The notes under the pieces were generated by a model. That model was not told the DNA's origin and did no database searches. It saw only the letters and a program-made list of their open reading frames with translations. From positions 43,806,323 through 43,870,322 of the forward strand of contig ML679970.1 in NCBI GenBank assembly GCA_007922225.1: 64,000 bases of DNA. The letters run 5' to 3'. The position numbers and the translations under genes were made by a program. Numbering within the stretch: position 1 is the stretch's first letter; every line of letters begins with the position of its first letter. The stretch is from Emydura subglobosa (taxonomy: Eukaryota; Chordata; Testudines; Chelidae). Below are positions 1 to 11,200 of this stretch, one piece after another.

Positions 1-1584
1 GGGGACCTACTCTCCTTGTGCGTTCAGCATGGGAAAGTGGTTCCAGGCAATGAAGCACTACCGAGAAATGGGGACCGGAACAGGTGCGAACAGGAATTAG
101 CCCAAACAAAGAGGCCTGCTGGTGACTCACGGACTCTGGTAAAATCCCGTTGGATAAACCAACTGAAAATGAACGGCCCAGGATTGGTGTGTCGGAAAGG
201 AGGTGTAATTGGGGATTACAATAGCGAGGGGACGGGCTATTCCACCCCACCCCACTCCCGGTCTTTTGGGGTTCTTAACACGCACAAAAAAAGATCTTCG
301 GGGGAAACGAACAACTGCCGGCAGGGAGACAGGGAAACCAAAGAGAGCGAGCGCCCCCGCCGTCTCTTGAGAGCCCAGGATCCAGCGGGACACGAGTGGG
401 CTTCCATCATCCTAGCCCAGGCCAGAGCAAAGGATCCCCCCAGCTCTGGCTGAATCGTGAACAGCACCTGGGATGTGAGACTTTGTCGTACGCTCCCCCC
501 GGTGTTTCCTTTTCCTTCCCTGCTTTATTGCCTCTCCTTCCTGTTCCCACCTGGCTAATAAGAACCTGGCTGACCTGGCCAAGACCGTACTTTGCAATTC
601 TGCGATGAGCCTGTGACCGAAAAGTCCAGGTTTGCGAGGTCTCGTGGCGGCTGCTCAGAGCATGTGCCAGGCTTCTCCAGCCACAGGATTGCAAATGTCA
701 TCAGCAGAGAGGGAAGCGGCATCTTCTTCTTTCCTCTCCCCAGTTTGTGTGCATTTGGCTGGTTTTGTCTGCCAGGAAATAGGATTAGGCTCACAACCGC
801 TCGGCCCCTCTCCACTCACTGATTCTCTTTTCCCCAGAAAAGGACAGTTATTTGCCACCTCTGACGCCACCCAAGCAACTTCTAGACACTCTCCGCAGCC
901 CAGAGGAAGGCAGTAAGGGCTATTGTTAACAGGGACGCCTTACTTAACCCTTTGCATCTTAAACCCTTTGACTATTTTTCTTCTTTTTCTGTATCTTGAC
1001 CAAAAGGTTACAAATATTTTAGTGATGTGGTCACCATGAGGCCGACAGCGCTGTATTCCAGCCCCAGAGCCTTGTTTAACTGACGTTAACACTGTGAGTT
1101 CTCTGAGCCTGCGTATCCCATCTAATTTAGAATGACGGCCCTAGTCAGGGATCAGAGCCCCATCGTGCTGGGAGCTGTACCTCTGATCCTTCCTCTCCTC
1201 CATGCTTTGCTGAGCCAGGAAGCGGTTAATAAGGTTGGCATTTAAAGGATCCTTGGCCTTTGCTCCCATTGAAGTGAATGGAGCAGTTCCTCCTGCAGCT
1301 ATTGTCTTGGGCTCTCGGCAAACCCTGGCGCACCTCGCTGTAGCAGCTTCACCCACGCCGGGCTTTGAAAGTGGCCTTCAAAGCCGTAACAGCTAGAAAC
1401 GCACGGCACGAAAACAAAAGAGAAATCTGAAACCGTAGGGCAGTCGAGAGGTCTGTCTGGGCGGTGAGGGCCACACTGTGCCTCCCCCTTTCTGTTAGTC
1501 CCTTCAGTTCCTCACTAACATATCCCTCCCTCTCTCCAATTCGCCTCCTTGATAGATGGTTTAAAACAGAATTGCTGTCTTGGG

Positions 1585-1790
1585 AGGCAGCATGGCCTAG
1601 TCGACAGAGCTCAGAACTGGGACTCAGCAGACCTGTGCGGGCCTGCTGGGTGACCTTGGCTAAGTCACTTTCCCTCTCTGTGCCTCGGTTTCCCCATCTG
1701 TGAGATGGGGATAACGATCCTGGTCCCCTTTGTAGAGGGCTTTGAGGTTTGCTGATGAAAAGTGCTGTTTGAGAGGCTCTGTCTACTCTG
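1585..1790 (+). repeat. MIR-like SINE
   Basis: The sequence runs from a tRNA-like head (cagcatggcctagtcgacag) through the MIR core phrase about a gain or loss of 'tgaccttggctaagtcac' and 'cggtttccccatctgtgaga' to 'atggggataacgatcctgg'. This order is typical of MIR-family SINEs shared by amniotes. It is diverged and without a clear terminal duplication. Confidence 0.7.
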
Positions 1791-2429
1791 GCCTCGTGGC
1801 TGACCTGGTTTTTCTACAGGACTCATCCATCACCTTGGTATCGTAGCATCTCAAAAATGGTTATAGCATAGCAACGTCGCCTACACCCAGTCCTGCTTGT
1901 CCGCTTCTCTGCCGTGGTCCAGAGGCGGGTGGAAGTGGTTAGAATTAATTTCCTCTCTTCTTGTCCATTCTGCAAGCAGGCAGTGCTGTGAGATTGGATT
2001 GGGGATGCATTCAACTATGAGTGTACGACCTTGCATCTCATAAATCTTTGATCAGCTGTTGGCAGTGGCACATTTTTCCACTCTGGGTCCCCCAAAGGGA
2101 GCTATTGCGAGGACCACATCTGCTATTATTTATATTATGAAAGCATCCAATGGCCCAAATCAAAACTGCAGCTTCGTCCTTCCAAGCGGCATCCAAACAC
2201 AGAGGAAGATGTGAGTCTCCCCCTGGGTGTGCTTAGGACAGTAAACTAACTGATAGAGCCCGAGTGCTTGTAGGCACCGCCTCTGCAAACCTTGATCGGG
2301 GGAGGCAGTCCCATATGTGCATCTGGTGAAAGAAGATTTACTTTCTCGACTCAACATTTCTGGTGGTGACCAGCAGGGGGCCATGGTAGCACCAACTCGG
2401 AGCTTTCGAAAAGCCTGAGTCAGGCCCCC

Positions 2430-2645
2430 AAAATCATGAGACTGGCTTAAAAGTTTAAAAAATAATCAGTGTTGAATTCTTTACCTTCTCCTTCTGGGCT
2501 TGGAGCCATTCATTTTCATGCTTTTCTCTGACAGCGCAAGGGCTAGAAATGTACAGCATTTTTTTTTTTAAGCTGAGATTCTCGTGAAATAACATGAGTC
2601 CAGAAGCTGGAGCTTTAAAAATGGACTAAATATTGCCAGAGTCAT
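2430..2645. repeat. Unnamed interspersed repeat, copy 1
   Basis: A block beginning 'gagactggcttaaaa', with 'gggctagaaa' in the middle and 'gagtccagaagctggagct' near the end, recurs in the same order and orientation about 1 kb downstream at 3440-3660. A shorter fragment may occur near 34490-34560. I recognise it as a common reptilian interspersed sequence but cannot name the family. Confidence 0.5.
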
Positions 2646-3439
2646 GATAAAACATTAGGAACGGGCAGCACTGGTTGGCTTTGCTTCTCCACAAGCCCTC
2701 TACAGATCTGTAGCAAACAGCATTTCTTACAGGGCTACTTTCCAAAAGAGATCACCCCCCAATATGCCAAGGTCTCTAAAAGCCTGACACAAAGTGTTGT
2801 AACTTGAGCAACTCTGGGTATGCTGTGGGATGGAGGGGCTAAAAAACTGGCCGGTAACTGCTGGCTAGCTAGTTACTGGGGGACCTAGTAGGTGTGGTAT
2901 TTGTGAGGAGTAGTTAGAGAAGCCAGTGAGTTGCCAACACCTAGGATGATTTAAACACCTTAACTGATTTAAAGGATCTTTACCTCTGAAATTGCATTTC
3001 CATCTGAAAATGCTTGTGCCAACGACTGTAACAAGTCCCCCTTATGATTATTAGAGCTGAAAGGTTAGAGAGGGAAAGAAATGGCTCTCTCTTGTCCCAC
3101 TTTCCTTTCCGCATTTGAAGGCACTTTGCCAGTTACACTATGCGGCTTCTGGCACAAACCCTTTGCCCAGCCCAGCGAAAGGGCGTTACCCGTGAGAGCA
3201 GAACTGAAAGCAGCAGCAAGAGTGCTGCACGGTGACTAGACGGAGGGGTGCGTCTGAGGATGATGGGTGTGGTGTTGCTTCCAGGCCTTGCAGGGAATCC
3301 AGCAACACAAAACACCTGCTACTCCAGGAATGTCCTACAAGAGGCTGAATTGTAAAAAATAGTCAGTTTAGCAAAAAAAAAAAAATCATCCCTTTAATAG
3401 CACAGCCGTCTGTGAGTACTCCAAAACCAGGCTGTGTCC

Positions 3440-3660
3440 CCAGTCCTGAGACTGGCTTAAAAATAATGAGATTTTAAAATCCAACAAATACATTTGGGGC
3501 TCTATTTATTTGCCTTCTGAGTTTTGAACCTTGGTTTACATTTTCCAGCTTTTCATCACACCCACACGGGCCAGAAAGTTGCGGGATATTTTTTAATGTA
3601 AACTGAGAGTCTCCCATGATCACCTGACTCCAGGAGCTGGGGCTTCACAAAACACTAGCT
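3440..3660. repeat. Unnamed interspersed repeat, copy 2
   Basis: Direct-orientation relative of 2430-2645. Both share 'gagactggcttaaaa', a central 'gggc(c/t)agaaa', a T-rich stretch before 'ctgagag/att', and 'gactccaggagctggggctt' near the end. The two copies are diverged enough to be separate old insertions and not a recent tandem duplication. Confidence 0.5.
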
Positions 3661-4134
3661 ATCCTGAGCCTTGAGCTGAAGTCAGAAGAGTCGGTGACAC
3701 TGCTTTACACACAAAGATAAGACACGTGGGTATCATCATCATCACCCTCTTCCCTGACTGGTTAGGCCAGGCTTCAAGCAGGATCTGCCTGCAGACCCCC
3801 CTGTGTGGTAGCCTCTGAGATTTCCTTGTACATTCTTCACAGCTGAGTCGTGTTTCTTTTCTACTGCGAGGGGTGCTGCATATGCTGTATGGTAAAGATA
3901 TAGATTCTCAGCCCCAGCTCTGCCCCCTTTGTGGTCTCCTGCTAGCAACCTCTCTAACAACTCGACCCCCTCGCCTCTCCCGTATCCAAGGAAAGCTGAT
4001 TCCACCCGTGTCCACACTCCTTTCTAATCATCAGAGCTTGTGCCCACTTCCCCTCTGCTCTTGGCTCCAGGCCGGTTCCATAACTCTGGACTCGGCTACT
4101 TGCAAATTGGAATAAAACCCAAGAACTCCACCAG

Positions 4135-4210
4135 TGTGTGAGCAGGGGGTTGGACTAGATGACCTCCTGAGGTCCCTTCTAACCCTAATCTTATACGATT
4201 CTATGATGCA
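4135..4210 (+). repeat. CR1 LINE 3' tail
   Basis: The phrase 'ggttggactagatgacctcc' followed by 'tgaggtcccttctaaccct' and ending in 'gattctatgat' is the characteristic 3' end of CR1 LINEs. Only the tail is present, as usual for 5'-truncated CR1 copies. Confidence 0.75.
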
Positions 4211-4881
4211 GTGTGAACTCCCTCTTTGTGATTTCAATGCCTGTTTGCGTGGGGGCATTGCTTCGGCCTAAGGATCCTCTTTCAATATAACAGGAGTCAG
4301 TTTTTAATCAATGTCATGTAAATAGAAACGGGACTCTCTGAACCCCAAATCAGAAGGCACTGACAGACAGGCCAGAAGATGACAGTGTGAATTCAAACTG
4401 ATGGAGTTGGCTGGGTTCTAGTTTTCATGGAGGCACACGCTTTCTCCTTACACACAGCACAAAACCCTGGATGTTCCTCTTAACGTTTTAGAAGAGATTG
4501 AAGCTTTCCTCCGTGGATTGAAATCACAGTCTCAAAGTTTTTCACACCGATGTTGAGTTCACGGAGATATTTCAGAGCAAAGGTTAAAAAAAAAAAACCA
4601 ACAACGGAGAGGGGAAAGAAACCCCCAAACCTATTTTTTTTCCTTCCACACACACACACCCCATTTCCTCCTAGTTCTGGATGTACATGACCGGTCACAA
4701 AGCCTGATCAATTCTGAAGAAAGCTCAGTCGACTGAATTGTTGCTATGGTCAGTTCATGGGCAAGCTGCAGGCTCAGGGATGCCTGTAAAAACGCTAGCA
4801 GTTGCAACAGGTTGAGTAGGAAGATGTCCCCGGAGCTGGGGATCTGTTTGCAGATGGTTTGCCAAGAGGAAGTGAAGGGCT

Positions 4882-4911
4882 CAATTGCATTGTAATTGTA
4901 CAATGCAATTG
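4882..4911. repeat. Short perfect palindrome (hairpin)
   Basis: Two 13-bp arms (left arm caattgcattgta, right arm its exact reverse complement) flank a 4-bp loop, attg. No flanking duplication was seen and no function can be assigned. Confidence 0.8.
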
Positions 4912-5274
4912 TATGACACAATTCAATTGTAACAGGCTTCACAAGGCGTGCCGGCTCTTATAGCCAGCAGCTCTTCCCAGTACCGTACCGGACTCCCTCT
5001 CCGCCAGTGACACTAAGTCACTTAATCTATGGTGCCGTCAGAGCAGCCATCGTGACTTCCAGTTAATTAAAGGAATCGTCTGTGATGCTTCAACAGCCGC
5101 GGTGATGTTCAATGCTGTTACAACAGGGAGACCTCAGAAGATGGAGTTTCTCCCGTGCTGAGGCTTTGACGGTACCAGACATTGCATGGGGACGTGACTG
5201 GCGCGAGGTCCTGTCTGGCTCAGCTGGCCTCTCGAAATCTTGTAGGACCTTTAATGCATTTCCCCCGCATGCCC

Positions 5275-5395
5275 GCGAGGAAGGACAGGACTAGCATGTC
5301 CACTGCTGGGAGACTAAGTGGCTTGTCCAGGGTCACGCGAGAAGCCAGGGAGCTCAACCCAGGCCTCCCACGTCCGAGGCTGCTACCCTAGCACA
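5275..5395 (-). repeat. MIR-like SINE, antisense
   Basis: Reverse-strand MIR signature: 'actaagtggcttgtccaggg' with 'tcacgcgagaagccagggag' and 'ctcaacccaggcctcccacg' corresponds to the complement of the MIR core and head. It is short and decayed. Confidence 0.5.
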
Positions 5396-6910
5396 GCTCT
5401 CGTACACGGGGAGGACGGGGCATGAGGATCAATTTCTTGAGGACCAAGAGGTGCTCAGGCATGCTGGAAATGCGGACCAAGTCCCCAGGATGGCGAGAGA
5501 GGCTTCCTGCTCCCATGGCTCAGCTGTTTCCGCAATGCTGCCTGTATTTTGAATGTCAGATTAACACAACATGACTTGGAATTTATGGCCCATTTAATAT
5601 TTATGATCAGGCAAAGACGAGTAATTACCATCAAACCGGAGCATAAATAAATGAAGTGAAATGTTGGGCTCGGTTTGCTTGCTGCGTCTTCTCTCTTGCT
5701 CTCCGTCTCTGAGCCTCTTTTATTCACTCCTTTCCTTCTCTCCCTCTCCCCTCTTCTAACAGCTTTCAACTCACTCTTTTTCATCTCCTTCATGTGGCCA
5801 AGAGCCACAGAGCCGTGAAACGCGGCGGGAAGGCTGCCCTTCCCGAAGAGCTCCCCGACACATCCTAACTCAGCCCATTGGGCTGGGGAAGGGTGGCCTG
5901 GCTTCCCATGGAGTGGGAGCCCAGGCCACTGAGTTCTCTAGGCGAAGGTTCAGGGGAGATGAAGCAATGATCGTCAGGGTTGTGAAATCTGCTGTGGAGG
6001 ACGTGGTTTATAGCTGCACTGGGCAGGTCCTGGAGTTCAGATTTCCCCATCAGCTGCTACCCACGGTCTCCTGCGCGGTGTTTACGTAACAGGCACATCC
6101 GAGCGCTTCCAAGCCTCCTTTCCCACTCACGCACCTGCAGCGAGAAAGCGCGGCCGAGCCGGAGACAAATCCTCCTTCACCCTTTGGGCTGGGGCCTGAT
6201 TTCCCCCTCCCTGTGGGTCCCTCCGGACGTTGATAGCTCAGCGACGGCCGCTTGCTAATCACGCCTCACTGCTACGCCCGCTGTGCCCAGCCAGGCCTGC
6301 CCTACCCACGGTGTGACTGGCTGTTCAGGGGGCTGAGATCTTACCGCTGCCGTTACACCGAGGGGGTGGGATCAAGGGGCCTTGTGCTACTACGGCTTAT
6401 TCCCCTTATGATTATCAGAGCTGTGGCAGGGCCCAGGAGCCAGGCAGGGCCACGGACGAGCCCGTGGTGCTGAATCTGCCTGGGTTGTGTCTCCCCCACC
6501 CCGGCACGAGCTGGGTACAATTCCACAGTCCGCTTTGGTCAAGGGCACATTCAGGGCTGCTTTGCGCTTCCCATGGGGGACACTTGAACACAGCCCGGGA
6601 CACCTGTTCTGGGCCGTAGCGTTGGAAATCCCCCCGTTGAGAATCAGTGGAAAGCCCGGTGGGTGAGTTGGGCGGCCGGCTGTCCTGAGCACTCTCAGGC
6701 AACGCCCTGGGCAGGTCGGGCAACAACGCAGATCATTTGGCTTTCAGAGCAAGTTAACCAGAGTCAAAGTGGGGCTCGCAACGGCAGCGGGCATTAACCT
6801 CCCTCGAATTCAGACGCTGGCACCGGCCCTCCCCTGCTCTGAGCCTGTGCTGCCCCCATGTGGCCATCCACAGACAATAAAAACACACATTGCTCCTTTA
6901 TCTGCACCAC

Positions 6911-6916
6911 TTTATT
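6911..6916 (-). promoter_or_regulatory. Candidate MON1A poly(A) signal
   Basis: TTTATT on the plus strand reads AATAAA on the minus strand, about 1.2 kb downstream of the MON1A stop codon. It is the candidate I noticed downstream of that stop; I did not check every hexamer variant. A plus-strand AATAAA lies only about 20 bp away, so this could equally be chance. Confidence 0.25.
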
Positions 6917-8126
6917 CAGTGTTGTTGCTTTCCTCCTCCAGCCCCATCCCAGGATCCGGTTAGGGTGACTGGATGTCTTGATTTTATAGCCTGATTTTAT
7001 TTGGGGCCTTTTCTTATATGGGCGCTTATGATCCCCCGCTCCCTGTCCCGATTTTTCACACTTGCTCTCTGGTCACCCAAGATCTGGTGCCGCAGTGGCT
7101 AAGAACATGGATCAGCTGCTGAATGGCTCCGAAAACCCATGTCCCAGTAGGCCCCGGGGACAGGCAAACAGCCCGTGATCCGGGCTTGGCTGGCACTGAT
7201 CATCGGGGGACCTTCGTCCTCTGTCCTGGGGGTGAATCCTTGTTCTGGGCTTGGGGAATCTAGTTGTCCTGACCTCCCCAGGGTGACCAGGCTGACACAG
7301 GGCAATGTGGGGTCTAGGGTTTGTTCTTCCTGCCCGGGTGCTCTCTGCCCCCCAGGTTCCCTGCACACTGCCGACTGGCCAGTGAAGGGGCTGGTTGCCT
7401 GACTAGGAGAGGCTGGCATGGAGACGCCGAGAGCAGGGGAAAGCTGCAGGGAAAGGGACCGAGCCAGTGGACCAGCCGGCTGGGCGGTAACGACCCTCCC
7501 TGCTCACGGCAGGTCGCCCTGTGCGTCCGCCTGCCCCCGAGAACCTGTCCCTTGGGGGGCCAGGCCAGGGAGATGGCTGGGGCGGAGGTGGGGGCAGCAG
7601 GTGCTGTGTACACAGGGCGAGACCCTGGCTCGGAAAGCGGGAGCAGGGGTAGGCGGCTGGGTTTGGGGGTGGAGATGACACCTCAGTGCTCTGGGGAGAG
7701 TCTCGGGATGGAGAGAAGAGCGGAGGTGCCCCAGGAGGAAGAAGGGGTCCCAGGAGCCCCATGGAGGCGGCTAGCAATGGGGGACCCCCCCCAGGGGCTG
7801 AGGGATTCACCCCGGGAATGAAGAGGAGCTTCCCAGCAGGGGAGGGAAGCGGGACGGGGTAGGGGGAGCTGAGAAGCGGCAGGTGAGGTAGAAGGGCTGG
7901 ACGGAGGCTGTGGCGGGGAAGCGTGTCCGGGCTGGGCGGCCCCTCACTAGCAGGGGTCTCCCCTCAGGTCCTGGTCAGGGGCGGAGGACCCCTCTTCGCT
8001 CCTCCCCCACGCACCCCGCGAGGTGGGGCCTGCCCCCCGGGGCGTTCTGACCGGAGCCGGGAACACCCGGTGGCAATGCGCTGGGTGTGGCTGGCACAAG
8101 CCGGGGGGCCCCCCCGGCGGCGCCCA

Positions 8127-8267
8127 TCAGTAGGTCTGCGGCGTCAGGATGAAGAGCCGATCCTCTTCCCTGCGGATCCACTTCATGAGCTTGTTGACGG
8201 CGCCGACTGCGGCTGCCTTGGTCCCCAGCGGGCTGTAGCACACGTAGAGTTCGAAGGCATTGGTCAC
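8127..8267 (-). CDS. MON1A: MON1A last coding exon
   Basis: The acceptor is ccccag. The 46 codons plus TGA begin [20 protein letters not shown] and end [17 protein letters not shown], matching the human C-terminus with few changes. The stop is at 8129-8127. The upstream sequence read on the minus strand (ccacccttcccccag) is a strong polypyrimidine tract. Confidence 0.95.
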   Translation of the reverse strand: MTNAFELYVCYSPLGTKAAAVGAVNKLMKWIRREEDRLFILTPQTY

Positions 8268-11200
8268 CTGGGGGAAGGGTGGGAGCAGACACCGGTCAGT
8301 GCCTGGCACAGAGCCTGCCTCCAGGTGCCATACAGGGGCCAGAAGCAGGACAGCCCAGTGGTTAGGGCACTAACCTAGAAGGTGGGGGTTCCTTGCTCTG
8401 CTACAGACCTTGGCCAAGATCACTTAGTCTCTCTGGCCTCAGTTTCCCCATCTGGGCAATGGGGATGGTAGCACTGCTCTGCTGCATGGGGGGGCGGGAT
8501 TGTGAGGACACACGCATTAGCGATTGCAAGGGGACTGGGCAGCCCTGTTCGCTCCTGAGGTAGCTCTGCCAAGGGTGCTCTCTGACCGGAGAGGTGGGTT
8601 GTGGGCACAGCTTAGAAAAGCCGGGCTGCAGCTTGTTCTCAGCCAGAAGCTGCACCCACAAGCCAACCGCCAGGCCTCCTCTCCGCCTTGAACTGGAGAG
8701 CGAAGGTCGTTGGCTTGCTTCAGTCATGAACATTGCCCATTCTGCTTATAAAAATGTAAACACTGCTAGGGCCATCCCTCTCCCCCCGGGAGCTCCCTGG
8801 CTTTGTACAAACAACCGATGGATTTAACCTTTCCGTCCCGGGGAGCTGCCCGCGATCCCTGTGGGTAATTTTCCCAGCCGCCCTCAACCCCACCATGGAG
8901 TTAAGGCCTGTGAAAATGCCGCCCTGCTGCACTGTATGCTGGAAACGGTCTCAGCTCAGGGCAGAGCATTGCGTGCTGCAACCTGCCCCATGCGTTCACA
9001 CAGCAGCATCAGCGTGCCACGACTCAAAGATCACACGGCCGGTGGGCGAGGACGCCCGCTAGAGACGGCCTTTCGGTTCCACGCGGCGCCGCTCGGAGGA
9101 GCCGCGAGAGAGAACTGCAGCAAAGACGGACGTTGACAAATCACAGAGGGCTCGGAGAAGAGCCAGGAGATGGACTAAAGGGGCAGAGAACCTGCCTCGG
9201 AGCGAGACACTCGAGCAGCTCAATCGATTTAGCTTAACAAGAAGGTGCAGGGGTGACTTGATCACAGTTTGTAAGCACCTACAAGGGGAACAAATATTTA
9301 ACAAAGGGCTCTTCCAGCCAGCGGGTCTAACATGGTCCAATGGCTGGAAGTTGAAGGTAGGCAAATTGAGACTGGAAATAAAGGCGTACATTTTTAACAG
9401 GGAGGGTAATTAACCATCGGAACAATTTCCTGAGCGTCTTAGTGGCTTCTCCCTCGCTGAAAATTTTTAAATCCAGATGGAATGTTTTTATATAAGATCT
9501 GCCCCAGTTCAAACAGGAAGTATTGGGGGCAGTCTCCGGGGCAGACTAGATGGTCACAACGGTCCCTTCAGCCTTGGAATCTTAGAGATGAGGGTTGGAA
9601 GGGACCTCAGGAGGTATCTAGTCCAGTGTTTCTCAACCTTTTTGATACCAGGGACTGGCTTCCTATATTGTGTCATGGAGATCCCAGGGACTGGTGCCGG
9701 TCCATGGACCAGTTGCTGAGAAACACTGATCTAGTCCAACCTGCTGCTCAGAGCAGGACCAACCCCAACTAAACCATCCCAGCCAGGCCTTAGTCAAGCC
9801 ACAGCTTAAAAACCTCTAAGGATGGAGATTCCACCACCTCCCTAAGTGCTTCACCACCCTCCTAGTGAAAATGTTTTTCCTAATATCCAGCCTAGACCTC
9901 CCCCACTGCAACTTGAGACCGTTGCTCCTTGTTCTGTCATCTGCCACCACTGAGAACAGCCTAGCTCCATCCTCCCTGGAACCCCCTTTCAGGTAGTTGA
10001 AGGCTGCTATCAAATCCCCCCTCACTCTTCTCTTCTGCAGACTAAATAAACCCAGTTCCCTCAGCCTCTCCTCATAAGTCTTGTGCTTCAGCCCCCTAAT
10101 CATTTTTGTTGCCCTCCGCTGGACTCTCTCCAACTTGTCCACATCCTTTCTGTAGTGGGGGGGCCCAAAACTGGACACAATACTTCAAATGCGGCCTCAC
10201 CAGTGCCGAATAGAGGGGAATAATGACTTCCCTCGATCTGCTGGCAATGCTCCTACTGATGCAGCCCAATATGCCATTAGCCTGCTTGGCAACAAGGGCA
10301 CACTGCTGACTCATCTATGAAGCCCTTGGGACATGATAATTATCACTGTGCTGCAAAAACCATGGCCACTTGGAACTTCATGATGGTGGCAGGGCTGGAA
10401 CTCAGATCAGCCTGCGTACACCAAAAGCCCAGGGCTCTGTCACTTGAACGAAAGGAGATTCCCCTTAGCAGCAAACAGTACAGGGCTTATGACACACACT
10501 GAGCAGTTCTTATTTTCTCTCTCTTACCAGGTATTTCCCAGGCACCTATCATGACAATGTCTTGGTATCCGGGTTCCAGGCGAGGATAGTGGAACGTACA
10601 CACACGTGCTAGCAGTGTATTCTAGCTCTCCTATCTCATCTTGTTACCTCTCCCTGCACTATAGCAGGTGGGTCTTTGCCCCCTCTAGTGGCTGCTCCTA
10701 ATAAGAGGAAAAAAGTCTACTACTGCTGCCAGCACTAGCCCTTTCGCTCAAGTGACGCAGGCTTGGCAGGCCCAAGCAGGGTCATTACGCTCTTTCTAGA
10801 TGTGGGGCAGCTGAAGGAAGGGCGAGTGGCTCTTACCCAAGCAAGGAGGTTTTCACGGGGGCCTGTGAAGTAGATGTTCTTCAGGGGGCGAGAGGAATTG
10901 TGGGCCCGGCTGTGCAGGTACTGGTACAGCTCCAGCAGCCTCTGCTTCTCCTCCTCGCTGACGTAGGGAGCCTCAATCTCAGGGCTGGAAAACAAATTGC
11001 CCTTTGATTAACCGGCCCCACAGATCGCTAACCTGACCAGGGTAAACGCCGCACAGCACAGTAATAGAACTTACTGGTCCCAGGAAGGCGCCGTGGGTCA
11101 CGCAGAGATACCGAACCCAGCGCGCCGTGCAGGTGGACTGTGATCAAGGTGACATGCTAAGCAACACCCACCCACGTCTGCCAGCTCCTTGCAGGTGACA

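Larger units (their letters stand above)
1..8126. other. Left flank, no gene recognised
   Basis: No open frame here shows a recognisable domain or a coherent exon chain. The longer frames lie in GC-rich sequence around 7.1-7.9 kb and look like chance. The stretch holds MIR-like SINEs, a CR1 tail, two copies of an unnamed repeat (2430-2645 and 3440-3660) and a short palindrome, listed separately. In human the gene on this side of MON1A is MST1R on the same strand, but I could not recognise any MST1R exon. The part nearest MON1A (about 6900-8126) may be its 3' untranslated region. Confidence 0.5.

Noticed and set aside
16..453. 145-codon plus-strand frame at the left edge
   Set aside because: No recognisable domain, low-complexity basic composition, overlapping frames on the other strand, and no splice or promoter context.
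1585..1790. tRNA gene
   Set aside because: The tRNA-like head belongs to a MIR-type SINE and does not form a full cloverleaf.
7321..7821. 166-codon frame near the MON1A 3' end
   Set aside because: GC-rich sequence yields long frames on both strands here; nothing recognisable and no exon borders.
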